Positions 46,737 to 55,600 are shown, numbered from the stretch's first letter. The stretch is 64,000 bases of DNA from CAWGHZ01 sp963822575 (GCA_963822575.1 CAWGHZ010000006.1:124001-188000); one strand, 5' to 3'. Numbers and translations: made by a program. The notes: generated by a model not told the origin, from the sequence alone.

Positions 46737-47719
46737 CCGACCGCTCCGATCGTCGTGCGCAGCGTGCCGATCTTCTCGATCTCGCACTCCATGACGTCGC
46801 CCGGCTTCAACCACCAATCGCCGCCCTTATGCCCGGCGGCCACACCGCCCGGCGTGCCGGTGCCCAGCAGGTCGCCGGGCGCGAGCCCGATGCGCGACCA
46901 GTGGGCGATCTGCTCGTCGATCTTGTACATCATCAGCGAGGCCGGCCCGTCCTGGCGCGTCTCGCCGTTGATGCGGGTCTTGAGCTTGAGCGCCAGCGGG
47001 TCGCCCACCTCGTCCGGCGTGCACAGCACCGGCCCAAGCGGCGAGAAGCCGGGGAAGTTCTTGCCCAAACAACCGAACGCGCCACCCTGGTCGTACTCGC
47101 CGCGATACATGTCGCGATCGGTGATGTCGTTGTAGACGGTGTAGCCGAACACGTGGCCCATCGCGTCCGCGCGCGCCACGTCGCGCGCAGGGCGGCCGAT
47201 GACGACGGCCAGCTCCACCTCGTAGTCCATGTGCTTCGTCTCGGGCGGAAATCGCACCGTCTCGTCCGGCCCGACCACGGTGGAGGCGAACTGCACGTGG
47301 GCGATGGGCAGACCCGGCTGGTTCGAGCCGGGCGAACGCTGCATCTCCTGCTGGTGGGACCAGTAGTTCTTGCCGGCGGCGATGAAGTTGCGCGGCCGAA
47401 GCGGCGCCATGAGGCGCACCGCAGCCGTGTCGAACAGGATCGTCTCGCCGCGCGGGCCGGCGGGCACGTCGCCCTTCGCCCGCGTCTCTTCGGCGAAGGC
47501 GAGCGCGCGCCCGGCGGCGTCGAGGGAGATCTGCCCGCCGTCGATGAAGGCGCGCGCCTCGGGCGGCGCCATCGCCGCGGCCAGCACGCGGGCGCGTTCG
47601 GCGGAAATTTCGCGCGCCAGCGCGGCGGCGAACCCGCCCTCGACGTCGAGAATGCGCCCGTCGCCCATCAGCACGCCGAACCGCGCGATCCCCGTCGTCT
47701 GGTAAGTCACGAAGCGCAT
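46733..47719 (-). CDS. fumarylacetoacetate hydrolase (FAH) family protein
   Basis: A 328-residue enzyme of the FAH/HHDD isomerase-OPET decarboxylase superfamily. The N-terminal domain (1-100) precedes RPRNFIAAGKNYWSHQQEMQ and the metal-binding region KHMDYEVELAVVIGRPARDV (E-x-E) with DITDRDMYRGEYDQGGAFG. The segment GDLLGTGTPGGVAAGHKGGD is the superfamily signature. Members hydrolyse C-C bonds or isomerise or decarboxylate products of aromatic ring cleavage. It lies between a second FAH-like gene and an LLM gene on the same strand and opposite a ring-cleavage dioxygenase gene, which supports an aromatic meta-cleavage role. Confidence 0.9.
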   Translation of the reverse strand: MRFVTYQTTGIARFGVLMGDGRILDVEGGFAAALAREISAERARVLAAAMAPPEARAFIDGGQISLDAAGRALAFAEETRAKGDVPAGPRGETILFDTAAVRLMAPLRPRNFIAAGKNYWSHQQEMQRSPGSNQPGLPIAHVQFASTVVGPDETVRFPPETKHMDYEVELAVVIGRPARDVARADAMGHVFGYTVYNDITDRDMYRGEYDQGGAFGCLGKNFPGFSPLGPVLCTPDEVGDPLALKLKTRINGETRQDGPASLMMYKIDEQIAHWSRIGLAPGDLLGTGTPGGVAAGHKGGDWWLKPGDVMECEIEKIGTLRTTIGAVG

Positions 47720-47731
47720 GGATGTTCTCCC

Positions 47732-48631
47732 TCAGCAGGCGACGCGCGCGCGCAGCGTCCCGATCGGCGCGCAGGACACCTCGATCGTGTTGCCGGGCGC
47801 GATCGGGATCGGCGAATCGACCGCGTTGCCGGCGCGCGGCAGGGCCATCGCGGCGCCGATGCCGACCAGGTCGCCCGCCTCCAGCCCGGCGCGCGACCAG
47901 GCGGCGACCGCCTTGGTCACGCTGTGCGCGAGGTCAGCGACGGCGAAGCGCTGGCGTTCGACGCCGTCGATGGAAAGCGCGATCTCGGTCGCGGGATCGA
48001 GCGCGCGCGGCGCGGCAAGCCACACGGTTGGCCCCAGCGGCGAAAGGTTCGCGCGGTTCTTGGCGAACAGATTGTTACGGGTCTTCGCCTCCTCGTCGGA
48101 GATCGTGCGGTCGGTCACCTCGGCCATCAGGGTGAAGCCCGCCACGGCGCGCGCCGCCTCCGCCGCCGACGCCCGCGTCACCGGCCGGCCGATCACCGCG
48201 ACCAGCACCGCCTCCACGTCATAGGCCGCGCCCGGATCGGGCAGGCGGATCGTGGCGTCAGGATCGGCGAAGGCACTGGCGAACTTGGAGAACCCGACCA
48301 CCATCTTGGCCTGCAGCCGCTCGTTGGACCGCGCCAGCGCCTCGCGCCCCTCGGTCAGCAGCATCTTTGCGTCCGGGCCGGCCGGTCGGCAAAGCCGCGG
48401 CGCGGCGATGCCATCGGCGCCGTCGAGCGCGCGCGCGAGCCGCTTCTTCTGGCTGCCGGGAAGCGCCGCGAGGAACGCGAGCACCGCCGCCAGATCGTCC
48501 GGCGGCGGTGCGTCCGCGATGCCGGCGGTTGCCAAGGCGCGGTCGAGTTCGCGCCACGCCCCGTCCTGGCGCACGACGACGCGGTTCTCGATCAGGAATG
48601 GCGCCGGAAGTGCGGCGCAGCCAAGCTCCAT
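47732..48631 (-). CDS. divergent FAH-family protein
   Basis: A 299-residue protein beginning MELGCAALPAPFLIENRVVV, with a FAH-like C-terminal domain: AAYDVEAVLVAVIGRPVTRA, FTLMAEVTDRTISDEEAKTR, ANLSPLGPTVWLAAPRALDP, AGLEAGDLVGIGAAMALPRA. The usual TGTP-G signature is replaced by GIGAAMALP, and the metal site is only partly kept, so it may have a different activity or be a non-catalytic partner of the adjacent FAH enzyme (as seen in some hydratase/decarboxylase pairs). It is 12 bp upstream of that gene. Its start faces the divergent LigB-type dioxygenase gene across 110 bp. Confidence 0.75.
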   Translation of the reverse strand: MELGCAALPAPFLIENRVVVRQDGAWRELDRALATAGIADAPPPDDLAAVLAFLAALPGSQKKRLARALDGADGIAAPRLCRPAGPDAKMLLTEGREALARSNERLQAKMVVGFSKFASAFADPDATIRLPDPGAAYDVEAVLVAVIGRPVTRASAAEAARAVAGFTLMAEVTDRTISDEEAKTRNNLFAKNRANLSPLGPTVWLAAPRALDPATEIALSIDGVERQRFAVADLAHSVTKAVAAWSRAGLEAGDLVGIGAAMALPRAGNAVDSPIPIAPGNTIEVSCAPIGTLRARVAC

Positions 48632-48741
48632 GTGTCCCCCTCGGTTCGGTGCCGAAGTGTAGAGCCGGGAATGCGCCATCGGCAAGCTTGCCCGCGCGGC
48701 TTCGGCAGCGGATACTTTCGGCCTCGGCGCAGGAGGGTTCG

Positions 48742-49794
48742 ATGGCGGAAATTTTGGGGATCGGCTGCACGCACCGGCCGGTGATGATGGGCCCGGACGA
48801 GGGCTGGACACGCTTCATCAAGATCGCGCTCGACGATCCCGGCATGCCGGAGGCGTGGAAGGACCAGTCGCGCTGGCCGGAGCGCATGCGGGAGGAACTC
48901 GCCAACGATTTCGGCGTCGCCGAGGCGGGCCGCCAGCGCCAGCTTTTCCGCAAGCATTTCGCCGAGGCGCGCCAGGCCATCGAGGACTTCAAGCCCGACG
49001 TGATCGTCATGTGGGGCGACGACCAGCTCGAGAATTTCCGCGAGGACCTGATCCCGCCCTTCGCCGTGATGGCCTACCAGGACCAGACGATCCTGCCTTG
49101 GCTCGAGCGCAAGAACGACAAGAACCCCTGGGGCGAACCGATCGATTTCGAATACCGCGTGCACGGCCACAAGGACGCCGGCAAGTACCTCGCCAAGGGA
49201 CTGATCGAGCTCGGCATTGACATGCCCTACGGATACAAGCCGCTGCACCACCCGCTGGCGCACGCCTTCAAGAACACCATCCTGCTCTTGGACGACGACC
49301 GGGTAGGCTTCGACTGGCCGGTGGTTCCGTTCCATGTGAACTGCTACGGACGCCGGGTGATCGCCGCGGGCGGGCTGCGCCTGCCGCTCGACATGCGCGA
49401 CCGGATCATGGACCTCGATCCCCCCTCGCCCAACCCTTCGCGCTGCATGGAGGTGGGCGCGGCCGTCGCCAAGGTGATGGCGGAAAGCCCCTACCGCACC
49501 GTGTTGATGGCCTCGTCGAGCTGGTCGCACTCGTTCCTGACCGAGAAGCATTACCAGCTCTGGCCCGACGTCGACGCCGACAAGCGGCTCTACCAGGCGC
49601 TGGTCGCGGGCGATTACGACACGTTCCGCGCCACCACGACCGACCAGATCGAGGAGTCGGGCCAGCACGAGATGCTCAACTGGTTCACCTTCCTCGGCGC
49701 GATGGAGGAGCTGGGCCGCAAGCCGGACGCCGCCACCTTTCTCGAGACCTACGCGTTCGTGTCGTGCGCGGTGTTCGCCTACTACAATCCGTAA
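48742..49794 (+). CDS. class III extradiol ring-cleavage dioxygenase (LigB type)
   Basis: A 350-residue protein beginning MAEILGIGCTHRPVMMGPDE, with an N-terminal His in GCTHRP, DVIVMWGDDQLENFREDLIP, KPLHHPLAHAFKNTILLLDD and MASSSWSHSFLTEKHYQLWP. This is the LigB/protocatechuate 4,5-dioxygenase catalytic fold, which uses His/His/Glu-bound Fe(II) to open catechol-like rings next to the hydroxyls. It is longer than typical LigB, with extra sequence at 80-150. The ATG at 48742 follows AGGAGG. It is divergent from the FAH/LLM genes, so a shared regulatory region at 48632-48741 probably coordinates the pathway. Confidence 0.85.
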   Translation: MAEILGIGCTHRPVMMGPDEGWTRFIKIALDDPGMPEAWKDQSRWPERMREELANDFGVAEAGRQRQLFRKHFAEARQAIEDFKPDVIVMWGDDQLENFREDLIPPFAVMAYQDQTILPWLERKNDKNPWGEPIDFEYRVHGHKDAGKYLAKGLIELGIDMPYGYKPLHHPLAHAFKNTILLLDDDRVGFDWPVVPFHVNCYGRRVIAAGGLRLPLDMRDRIMDLDPPSPNPSRCMEVGAAVAKVMAESPYRTVLMASSSWSHSFLTEKHYQLWPDVDADKRLYQALVAGDYDTFRATTTDQIEESGQHEMLNWFTFLGAMEELGRKPDAATFLETYAFVSCAVFAYYNP

Positions 49795-49808
49795 ACGGGG
49801 AGGAATTC

Positions 49809-50249
49809 ATGGACGCGACGGAACGCCAGGCCATCGTCGCCGAATGCCGCAACCTGGTGATCGAGCTGGTGCATCTCGGCGACCACGGCGAGATCGAGAA
49901 GGCGGTCGACCTGTGGATCCCCGACGGCACGTGGATCCGCGGCGGCAAGCCTTTCACCGGCCGGGCCGAGCTGGTCGAGTCGTTCAAGCGCGGCACGGAG
50001 ACGACGGTCATCCGCCACATCGTCACCGACACGCGGGTGAAGGTGATCGATTCCGACCATGCCGAGGCGGTGTCCTACTACCTCGCGATCAACCACGACC
50101 CGAAGACCAAGGACTACAAGCTGCCGCTTCCGCTCGAGCCGTTCAGCATGGGCGAGTGGCACGACAGCTATGTCCGCACGGCGCAGGGCTGGCGCTTCGC
50201 CCGCCGCGAGGTGAAGCGCATCTTCCAGCGTGTGGGCGGGGGGCATTGA
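49809..50249 (+). CDS. NTF2/SnoaL-like protein
   Basis: A 146-residue alpha+beta-barrel protein: ERQAIVAECRNLVIELVHLG, EKAVDLWIPDGTWIRGGKPF, GRAELVESFKRGTETTVIRH, VRTAQGWRFARREVKRIF. This is the ketosteroid-isomerase/SnoaL_4 type (also the fold of small subunits of ring-hydroxylating dioxygenases). It begins 15 bp after the dioxygenase gene with GGGGAGG before the ATG, so it is probably co-transcribed and acts on the same substrate. The exact reaction is unknown. Confidence 0.8.
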   Translation: MDATERQAIVAECRNLVIELVHLGDHGEIEKAVDLWIPDGTWIRGGKPFTGRAELVESFKRGTETTVIRHIVTDTRVKVIDSDHAEAVSYYLAINHDPKTKDYKLPLPLEPFSMGEWHDSYVRTAQGWRFARREVKRIFQRVGGGH

Positions 50250-50408
50250 GGGGACGGCGCGTCGAGAATCGCGTCCGCTTGAAGAGCTGCTCGGGGACGG
50301 CGCGGATGACCGCCATGACGAGCCGCCAGCGGCCCTTGGCGTAGACCACGTTGCGCTTCCGGGCGATGGCCTTGGCGACGATCACCGCCACCTCCTCCGG
50401 CGTCGCGG

Positions 50409-51005
50409 TCAAGGGGCGGGCAGGTTCATCCCCTCGGTCATGCGTGTGCGGACGAAGCCGGGCTTCACGGTCGCCACGTGCACCCCCTTGCGGGCGAGGC
50501 GCGCGCGCAGGCCGGACAGGAACGCCGCGAAGCCCGCCTTCGCGGCGCCGTAGACGTAGTTGCTGGCCCGCCCGCGGTCGCCCGCGACCGAACCGACGCC
50601 GACGATGGTGCCGGACCCGCGTGCCTCCATTCGGTTGGCCAGCCCCGCGAGCAGGCGTGCGGGACCGGTGAAGTTGGCGGCGTACACGCGCGCGGCGGCG
50701 TCGAGATCGCGCTCGCTCTCCGCCTGGTCGCCGAGAAGCCCGACCACGCACACCACGACGTCGGGCAGGCTCGGCAGCGCATCGAGCATCGCTGCCCCGC
50801 TCGCGTCGTCCAGCACGTCGAACACGTGGCGACTCACCATCGCGTTGCAGCGCACCTCGATGTCGCGCGCGTCGCGCTCCAGCCGTTCCGCGTCGCGCGC
50901 GGCGAGCTGCAGCGTATAGCCTTCGTCGGCGAAGCGGATGGCGACGGCCCGGCCGATGTCCGACGTGGCGCCCAGGATCAGGGCGGTCTGTCCCGCCCCG
51001 CTCAC
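50409..51005 (-). CDS. DprE2-like short-chain dehydrogenase, 3' frameshift
   Basis: A 198-codon frame from GTG (51005), SGAGQTALILGATSDIGRAV, with the NAD(P) site GATSDIG, VCVVGLLGDQ, and the catalytic VGSVAGDRGRASNYVYGAAK (Ser, Tyr, Lys). This matches the 2-ulose reductase that follows DprE1 in decaprenyl-phosphoryl-arabinose synthesis. The frame stops at 50409 after MNLPAP. Restoring one C in the CCCC run there continues LTATPEEVAVIVAKAIARKR, then VVYAKGRWRLVMAVIRAVPE and QLFKRTRF to about 50266, the normal family C-terminus. It overlaps the upstream DprE1-like gene by GTGA. About 45 residues are lost in the sequence as given. Confidence 0.8.
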   Translation of the reverse strand: MSGAGQTALILGATSDIGRAVAIRFADEGYTLQLAARDAERLERDARDIEVRCNAMVSRHVFDVLDDASGAAMLDALPSLPDVVVCVVGLLGDQAESERDLDAAARVYAANFTGPARLLAGLANRMEARGSGTIVGVGSVAGDRGRASNYVYGAAKAGFAAFLSGLRARLARKGVHVATVKPGFVRTRMTEGMNLPAP

Positions 51006-52331
51006 AGCGCGAGCCTCCGCGACAGGGACGACGCGAACTTCGCCTGCGCGCCCGTTTCGACGCGCAGCGCCTCGAACCCGCCGATCCGGTCGTAGCCTAG
51101 CGCGCAGCGCATCGGGCGCGAGCCGCGCGTCCTTGGCCAGATAGACGCGCCCGCCATGCGCGGCGGTGAGGCGGTCGAGCTCGGCGAGGAGCGCCAGCGT
51201 GCCGCTTCGCATCGGGAAGTCGAGCGCCAAGGTGTAGCCCTCCATCGGGAAGGAGAGCGGCCCCTCGCCCTCGCCGCCGAGCAGCTTCAGGACCGCGAGG
51301 AACGAGCCCGCGCCCGAGCCGGCGATCCGGTCGAGAAGCGCCGCGAGGCCCCGCGCGCTTTCCGCCTTCGGCAGCACGCACTGGTATTGCACGAAGCCTC
51401 GCCGGCCGTAGAGCCGGTTCCATTCGCGCAACCGGTCGAGCGGGAAGAAGAAGCGGTCGTAATGGACAACGCGCGTCCTCGCGCCCATCGAACCGGCGGC
51501 GTAGTAGGCGGCGTTGAACGCGCGCACGGTCGCGCCGTTGAGCAGGGCCGCCGGCGCGTCGCAGGGGATGCGCCGCCCGCCCTTGCGGTGGGGGACGAGC
51601 GGCCGGCCGCTGAGCCTCGCCGTCAGATCGGCGCGCGCGAGGTGCGCCCCGCGCGAGACCAGCGCCCGGCCGCGCCGCCGCCCGCGTGCCAGGCAGTCGA
51701 TCCAGGCGACCGAGTAGGGCCAGTCCGCCGACTCCTCGAACAACGCCATGGCGTGGTCGAGGTCGCGCGCCACAAGCGTCTCCTCGCGCAAATACGCGGT
51801 CTCGACCGGGATCAGGCGGAATGCGGCGGAGAGGATCACCCCGGTCAGCCCCATGCCGCCCTGGGTGGCGCGGAAGAGCTCGGGACTCGCCGTGCGGCTG
51901 CAAATGCGCGCGATGCCGTCGGCGCCGAGAAGGGTCACGCTGTCGACGTGGCGGCCGAACGTGCCGGCCCGGTGGTGGTTCTTGCCGTGCACGTCGGCGG
52001 CGATCATGCCGCCCACGGTAACGAACTTGGTGCCCGGCATCACCGCCGGGAACCAGCCGCGCGGCACGAACCGCTCGAGGATGTCGGCGAGCAGCACGCC
52101 GGCCTCGCACTCGAGCCGGCCGGTCGCGGTGTCGAACGCGCGGAACCGGTCCATCCCGCGCATCATCAAGGTCAGATCGGGGTTCAGCGCGGCATCGCCG
52201 TAGGCGCGGCCGTTGCCGCGCGCGATCGCGCTGGGCGCGGCGGCGAGCCAGCTTGTGAGGTCGGCGGCGTCGCGGCACGACGCCGTCCGGCAGTCGATCA
52301 CCGGATAGCGTCCCCACCCGGCGAGCCTCAC
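51002..52331 (-). CDS. DprE1-like FAD-binding oxidoreductase, 3' frameshift
   Basis: About 442 residues from GTG (52331). The PCMH-type FAD domain has IARGNGRAYGDAALNPDLTL, FPAVMPGTKFVTVGGMIAAD and VHGKNHHRAGTFGRHVDSVT. The VHGKNHH block with its adjacent His/Lys residues is characteristic of decaprenylphosphoryl-beta-D-ribose 2-oxidase and ALO-type relatives. Near 51100 a base too many in CGCGC shifts the frame; removing it gives LGYDRIGGFEALRVETG, FASSLSRRLAL and a stop at 51002. As given, the frame runs on into the DprE2-like gene. It oxidises C2 of a lipid-linked pentose. Third gene of the cassette. Confidence 0.82.
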
Positions 52332-52741
52332 GGCATCCCCTGGCGGAACACGAAGCGGCGGTCGAGCCGGTACTTCGTCGCGTAGCCGATGGTGAGGCCG
52401 ACCGCTGCGCCCACGTAGCGGAGCCATTCCTGCGGCCCGAGCGCGGCGAAGGCGAGCTCGGTCGCCCAGAAGATGGCCGTCGTCACCGCCCCCATGACCG
52501 TATAGAGGGTGAACTTCACCGAATGGCCGCGGAGCGACCGGGTCCGGTCATAGAAGATGTATTCCTTGTCGAGCACGTACTTGGTCACCAGCCCTGTCGC
52601 GGTGCCGAGCAGCATCGCCATGGGCAGACTGTATCGCCCCGCGTAGGCCAGCGCGGACACATACTGCGTGCCGATGTTCACCGCGGTCGAGATCGCGGCG
52701 AAGGCGGCATAGCGGAGCGTGAGCGCGGCGGGCGACAGCAT
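52328..52741 (-). CDS. GtrA-like small membrane protein
   Basis: A 137-residue protein with four membrane helices (about 8-28, 38-58, 75-95, 105-125). It contains RYAAFAAISTAVNIGTQYVS, VTKYVLDKEYIFYD and GYATKYRLDRRFVF, the repeated YxLDxxYIF/RFVF motif of the GtrA/DPMS family. These proteins are thought to flip polyprenyl-phosphate sugars. It overlaps both neighbours by short stop/start overlaps, so it is part of the UbiA-GtrA-DprE1-DprE2 operon, where a role in moving lipid-linked arabinose across the membrane is inferred. Confidence 0.85.
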   Translation of the reverse strand: MLSPAALTLRYAAFAAISTAVNIGTQYVSALAYAGRYSLPMAMLLGTATGLVTKYVLDKEYIFYDRTRSLRGHSVKFTLYTVMGAVTTAIFWATELAFAALGPQEWLRYVGAAVGLTIGYATKYRLDRRFVFRQGMP

Positions 52742-54180
52742 CACAGCGCGGCGGCGAAGACCGCGATCGCGCAAAAAGCGACGAGGCGGCTCGCCCTGTC
52801 GCGCACGGCGAACACCACCGGATCGTCGTCGACCAGGCCGCGATTTGCCAAAAGCACGATCCGCCCCAGCCAGTAGAGCAGCAGCGGGCAGAGGAGCCAC
52901 AGCATGTCGGGCCGCGTGTACTGGGCCCCGACCTGCGGGCTGTTGATATAGAGCGCCAGAACGAGGACCGCGGCGAAGCTGGACGCGCCCGCCAGCGCCG
53001 CCAGGACCGGCAAATCCTCCACCGCATAGGACCGGCCGCTCGACCGGTCCTGCCCGGCAATGCGCAGGCCGATCAGCTCGCGCAGCCGCTTCACGATGGC
53101 AAGCGCTAGGAAGATGAAGATCGAGAACGCCAGGAACCAGTGCGAGATCGCGACCGACACCGCCACGGCGCCCGCCAGGACCCGCACGGTGTAGAGCGTC
53201 GCCAGGGTCACCACGTCGATGAAGGTCTTGCGCTTCAGGTGCAGCGAGTAGGCCGCCGTGATGGCGAGGTAGGCCGCGATCATGCCGGCGAGGGACGCCG
53301 ACACCGCGAAGGCGCCGGCAAGCCCCGTCACGATCATCGCAACCGCCAGGGCGGCGGCCGGGATCACCGGAAGGCGGCCGCTGGCCAGCGGCCGGTGGCG
53401 CTTCGTCGGGTGCGCCCGGTCGTGCGGCAAATCGAGGATGTCGTTGAACACGTACGTGCCCGAGGCGCAGAAGCTCAGCGCGAAAAAGGCGATGGTCGCG
53501 GCCAGCAGCGACGGCGCGTCGGCGACGTGGGCCGCCGCCATCGGCGCGAACACCAGAAGGTTCTTGATCCACTGGTGCGGGCGCAACGCCCGCAGATAGT
53601 CGCGGGCCGCGGCGGTGCGTGCGGGCAGGAACTCGGCGTCGGGGTCGACAGCCCGCACCTTCGCGGCGAAGCCGGGTCCGGCGCCCACCGCGATCGCATG
53701 GCGTGCCGCTTTCCACACCGCGAGGTCGCGCCGCTCGTCGCCGACATAGTCGAACCCGCCCGCGCCGAACGCCGCCGAAAGCGCCCGCGCCTTGGCGGCG
53801 CCGGCGAGGTTCTCGCACCCGTCCGACGCGAAATGCCCGTCGGCGCCGACGAACGCGGCGAGCGGCGCGACAAGGCGCTCGTCCGAGGCCGAGGCGAGGT
53901 AGACCGGCCGCCCCTCGGCCTGCGCCGCGGCGATCCGCGCGGTCACCGACGGCTCGAGCACCAGCGAAGCCGGCTCGACCGGCGCGGCCTCGGCCAGTCG
54001 ACGCTTGAAGCCGGCGCGGCCACGAGCGAGCCAGAACGGAAGCGCCAGAAGCTTGAGGGGGCGCGTTCCGGCCAGCCGCGCGACGCCTTCGGCCAGCAGG
54101 TCGCCGCGGATCAGCGTGCCGTCGACGTCGACGATCAGCGGCACCGGGCTCCGGCTCAGGGCCTTTTCGGCGGGCTGCAT
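52741..54180 (-). CDS. HAD phosphatase-UbiA prenyltransferase fusion (DPPR synthase-like)
   Basis: A 479-residue fusion. Residues 1-190 are a HAD hydrolase: VPLIVDVDGTLIRGDLLAEG (nucleophile DVDGT), VYLASASDERLVAPLAAFVG and DYVGDERRDLAVWKAA. From about 205 on is a nine-helix UbiA domain starting LRALRPHQWIKNLLVFAPMA, with the prenyl-diphosphate site YVFNDILDLPHDRAHPTKRH and LHLKRKTFIDVVTLA. In Mycobacterium the UbiA part (Rv3806c type) joins 5-phosphoribosyl diphosphate to decaprenyl phosphate and a separate phosphatase removes the 5'-phosphate. Here both steps seem to be in one chain. First gene of the cassette; it overlaps gtrA. Confidence 0.87.
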   Translation of the reverse strand: MQPAEKALSRSPVPLIVDVDGTLIRGDLLAEGVARLAGTRPLKLLALPFWLARGRAGFKRRLAEAAPVEPASLVLEPSVTARIAAAQAEGRPVYLASASDERLVAPLAAFVGADGHFASDGCENLAGAAKARALSAAFGAGGFDYVGDERRDLAVWKAARHAIAVGAGPGFAAKVRAVDPDAEFLPARTAAARDYLRALRPHQWIKNLLVFAPMAAAHVADAPSLLAATIAFFALSFCASGTYVFNDILDLPHDRAHPTKRHRPLASGRLPVIPAAALAVAMIVTGLAGAFAVSASLAGMIAAYLAITAAYSLHLKRKTFIDVVTLATLYTVRVLAGAVAVSVAISHWFLAFSIFIFLALAIVKRLRELIGLRIAGQDRSSGRSYAVEDLPVLAALAGASSFAAVLVLALYINSPQVGAQYTRPDMLWLLCPLLLYWLGRIVLLANRGLVDDDPVVFAVRDRASRLVAFCAIAVFAAAL

Positions 54181-54278
54181 GCGGCGTTCCCTGCCTTGGG
54201 CTGGCGGACCACCACCGTCCGACCGAGACATTAATACACCGAAAACGGCCGCGGCCGCGCGGCCGCGCGCGCGGTGCG

Positions 54279-54866
54279 TCAGCCGTGCAGCTCGCTGCGC
54301 TGCTTGGCGGCGGCGGGGGCCCCCGCTTTCTGCTCGTCGGCGATCTGCCGCCAACGATAGGGCGCGAGGTCGACAGCCGGATGTATTTTTCCGCAGGACT
54401 TGCAGGTGCGCAATGCCGCGTCGGCGTTGAACGCAGTGCAGGCTTCGAGATACCCCTCCTGCGCCGGCATGGCATTGAGGTCGAAGACCGTGCGGTGAAG
54501 CTCCGCCCCGCAGCCGTCGCAGAACCAGGCCACGCCCTCGCGGTCCGACTCGGGCAGCTTGTAGCGCAGATGGATCGACTCGCCGGCGGGCGCGATGCGA
54601 TGCGGCGTTCCGGCGGGGATGTAGATGAAATCGCCGAGCGCGTAGGCCTGGCGCAGCACGGGCGCGTCCTTGTACTCCACCTCGCCCGTCCCCGACATGG
54701 TCACCAGCACCGAATCGTGCTGGCAGATCAGATAGAAGGGCTGGCGCCGGTCGTTGCGGCTCATGTGGACCTGCAGGTCGACGTCCGCCGGCAGCATCGG
54801 CCGCTCGTCGTAAGGGCCGGCATTCTTCGCCTCGTCATAGGCGAAAAAGACCAGTTGGCGCGCCAT
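54279..54866 (-). CDS. 3-hydroxyanthranilate-dioxygenase-like cupin with zinc-ribbon tail
   Basis: A 195-residue protein: MARQLVFFAYDEAKNAGPYD, MSRNDRRQPFYLICQHDSVL, VTMSGTGEVEYKDAPVL, YALGDFIYIPAGTPHRIAPA, then two CxxC pairs (CDGCGAEL near 125, CKSCGKIH near 160). This is the layout of bacterial 3-hydroxyanthranilate 3,4-dioxygenase: cupin plus C-terminal rubredoxin-like iron site. The usual first metal ligands (DYH-EE) are not evident, so activity may differ. Its partner gene ends six bases upstream. The same domain, with the Cys pairs lost, forms the N-terminal half of the protein at 56550-57848. Confidence 0.68.
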   Translation of the reverse strand: MARQLVFFAYDEAKNAGPYDERPMLPADVDLQVHMSRNDRRQPFYLICQHDSVLVTMSGTGEVEYKDAPVLRQAYALGDFIYIPAGTPHRIAPAGESIHLRYKLPESDREGVAWFCDGCGAELHRTVFDLNAMPAQEGYLEACTAFNADAALRTCKSCGKIHPAVDLAPYRWRQIADEQKAGAPAAAKQRSELHG

Positions 54867-54872
54867 GGTGGC

Positions 54873-55590
54873 CTACTCCGCTGCGGGCTTGGGCGGGGCC
54901 GCGGCAGCCGCCAGCTCGGAACTCGACCGACTCCTGCGCCAGGCGGACGATCTCGGCCTGGCGGACATAATGGTCCCAGCCCCAGTCCTCGATCGGGAAA
55001 GGCGGGTTCTTATGGCCGCAATGCTTGCAGTGGCGCGCCTCTTCGTTCTCGTTGAAGCGCCGCGTCGTCTCGTAGGTCTCCAGGATGGTGAGGAACGGCA
55101 TGTGGCCGCCCGTCGCGCTGGGGCCGGTGCCGCGCTTGGGCGGCGTCGCATCGACCTCCTCGATATAGAGGCGACGGCCGCACTTCTCGCAGGCGAAGCG
55201 GTATTCCTCGCGCTGTTTCTCCCCGATCGCCTGGCGCTGGGTGATGGTGGTGACGCGGAGGCTCCCTTCGTCCTCGGGGTCCTCGAACGGCGCGCCGACC
55301 TGGTGGAGCTTCGGCCCGACCCGCACCATGCCCGCGCGGCCGCGCCCGCCCTTGGCGCCGAACATGATGACCACCTCGTCCACCGTGTTGAAGTGCTGGA
55401 ACTTGCCGAAGCGCTTGCCGGGCCCGCCGCGGAAGGTGGCGACGCAGGGCACGATGGAGCCCTCGTCGAGGTAGGGGAACATCGGCGCCAGGGTGGAGAC
55501 GTTGATCTGCGCGAAGCGGAAGACGTTGGTCTTCATCGGCTCGCGGCCCTTCTCGGGCGGCGGGATGGTCAATGGCGCGCGGTCGGTCAC
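54873..55590 (-). CDS. partner cupin-like protein with zinc-ribbon motifs, 3' frameshift
   Basis: From GTG (55590, GGAGG box): TNVFRFAQINVSTLAPMFPY, LDEGSIVPCVATFRGGPG, QHFNTVDEVVIMFGAKGG, then CEKCGRRLYIEE (Cys pair), FNENEEARHCKHCGHKNPPF (second pair) and DWGWDHYVRQAEIVRLAQES. Near 54925 the frame must shift to read SSELAAAAAPPKPAAE and stop at 54873; unshifted it overruns the next gene's start. The protein corresponds throughout to the C-terminal half of the 432-residue protein encoded at 56550-57848. Function is unknown; it probably forms a complex with the product of the downstream gene to recreate the two-domain enzyme. Confidence 0.68.
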
Positions 55591-55600
55591 ATTCGCCTCC

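Noticed and set aside
50409..52427. A genuine DprE1-DprE2 fusion protein of about 670 residues.
   Set aside because: The DprE1-type C-terminus (FASSLSRRLAL and stop) and the GTGA overlap with the next start are present in the neighbouring frame, so the fusion depends on one extra base near 51100.
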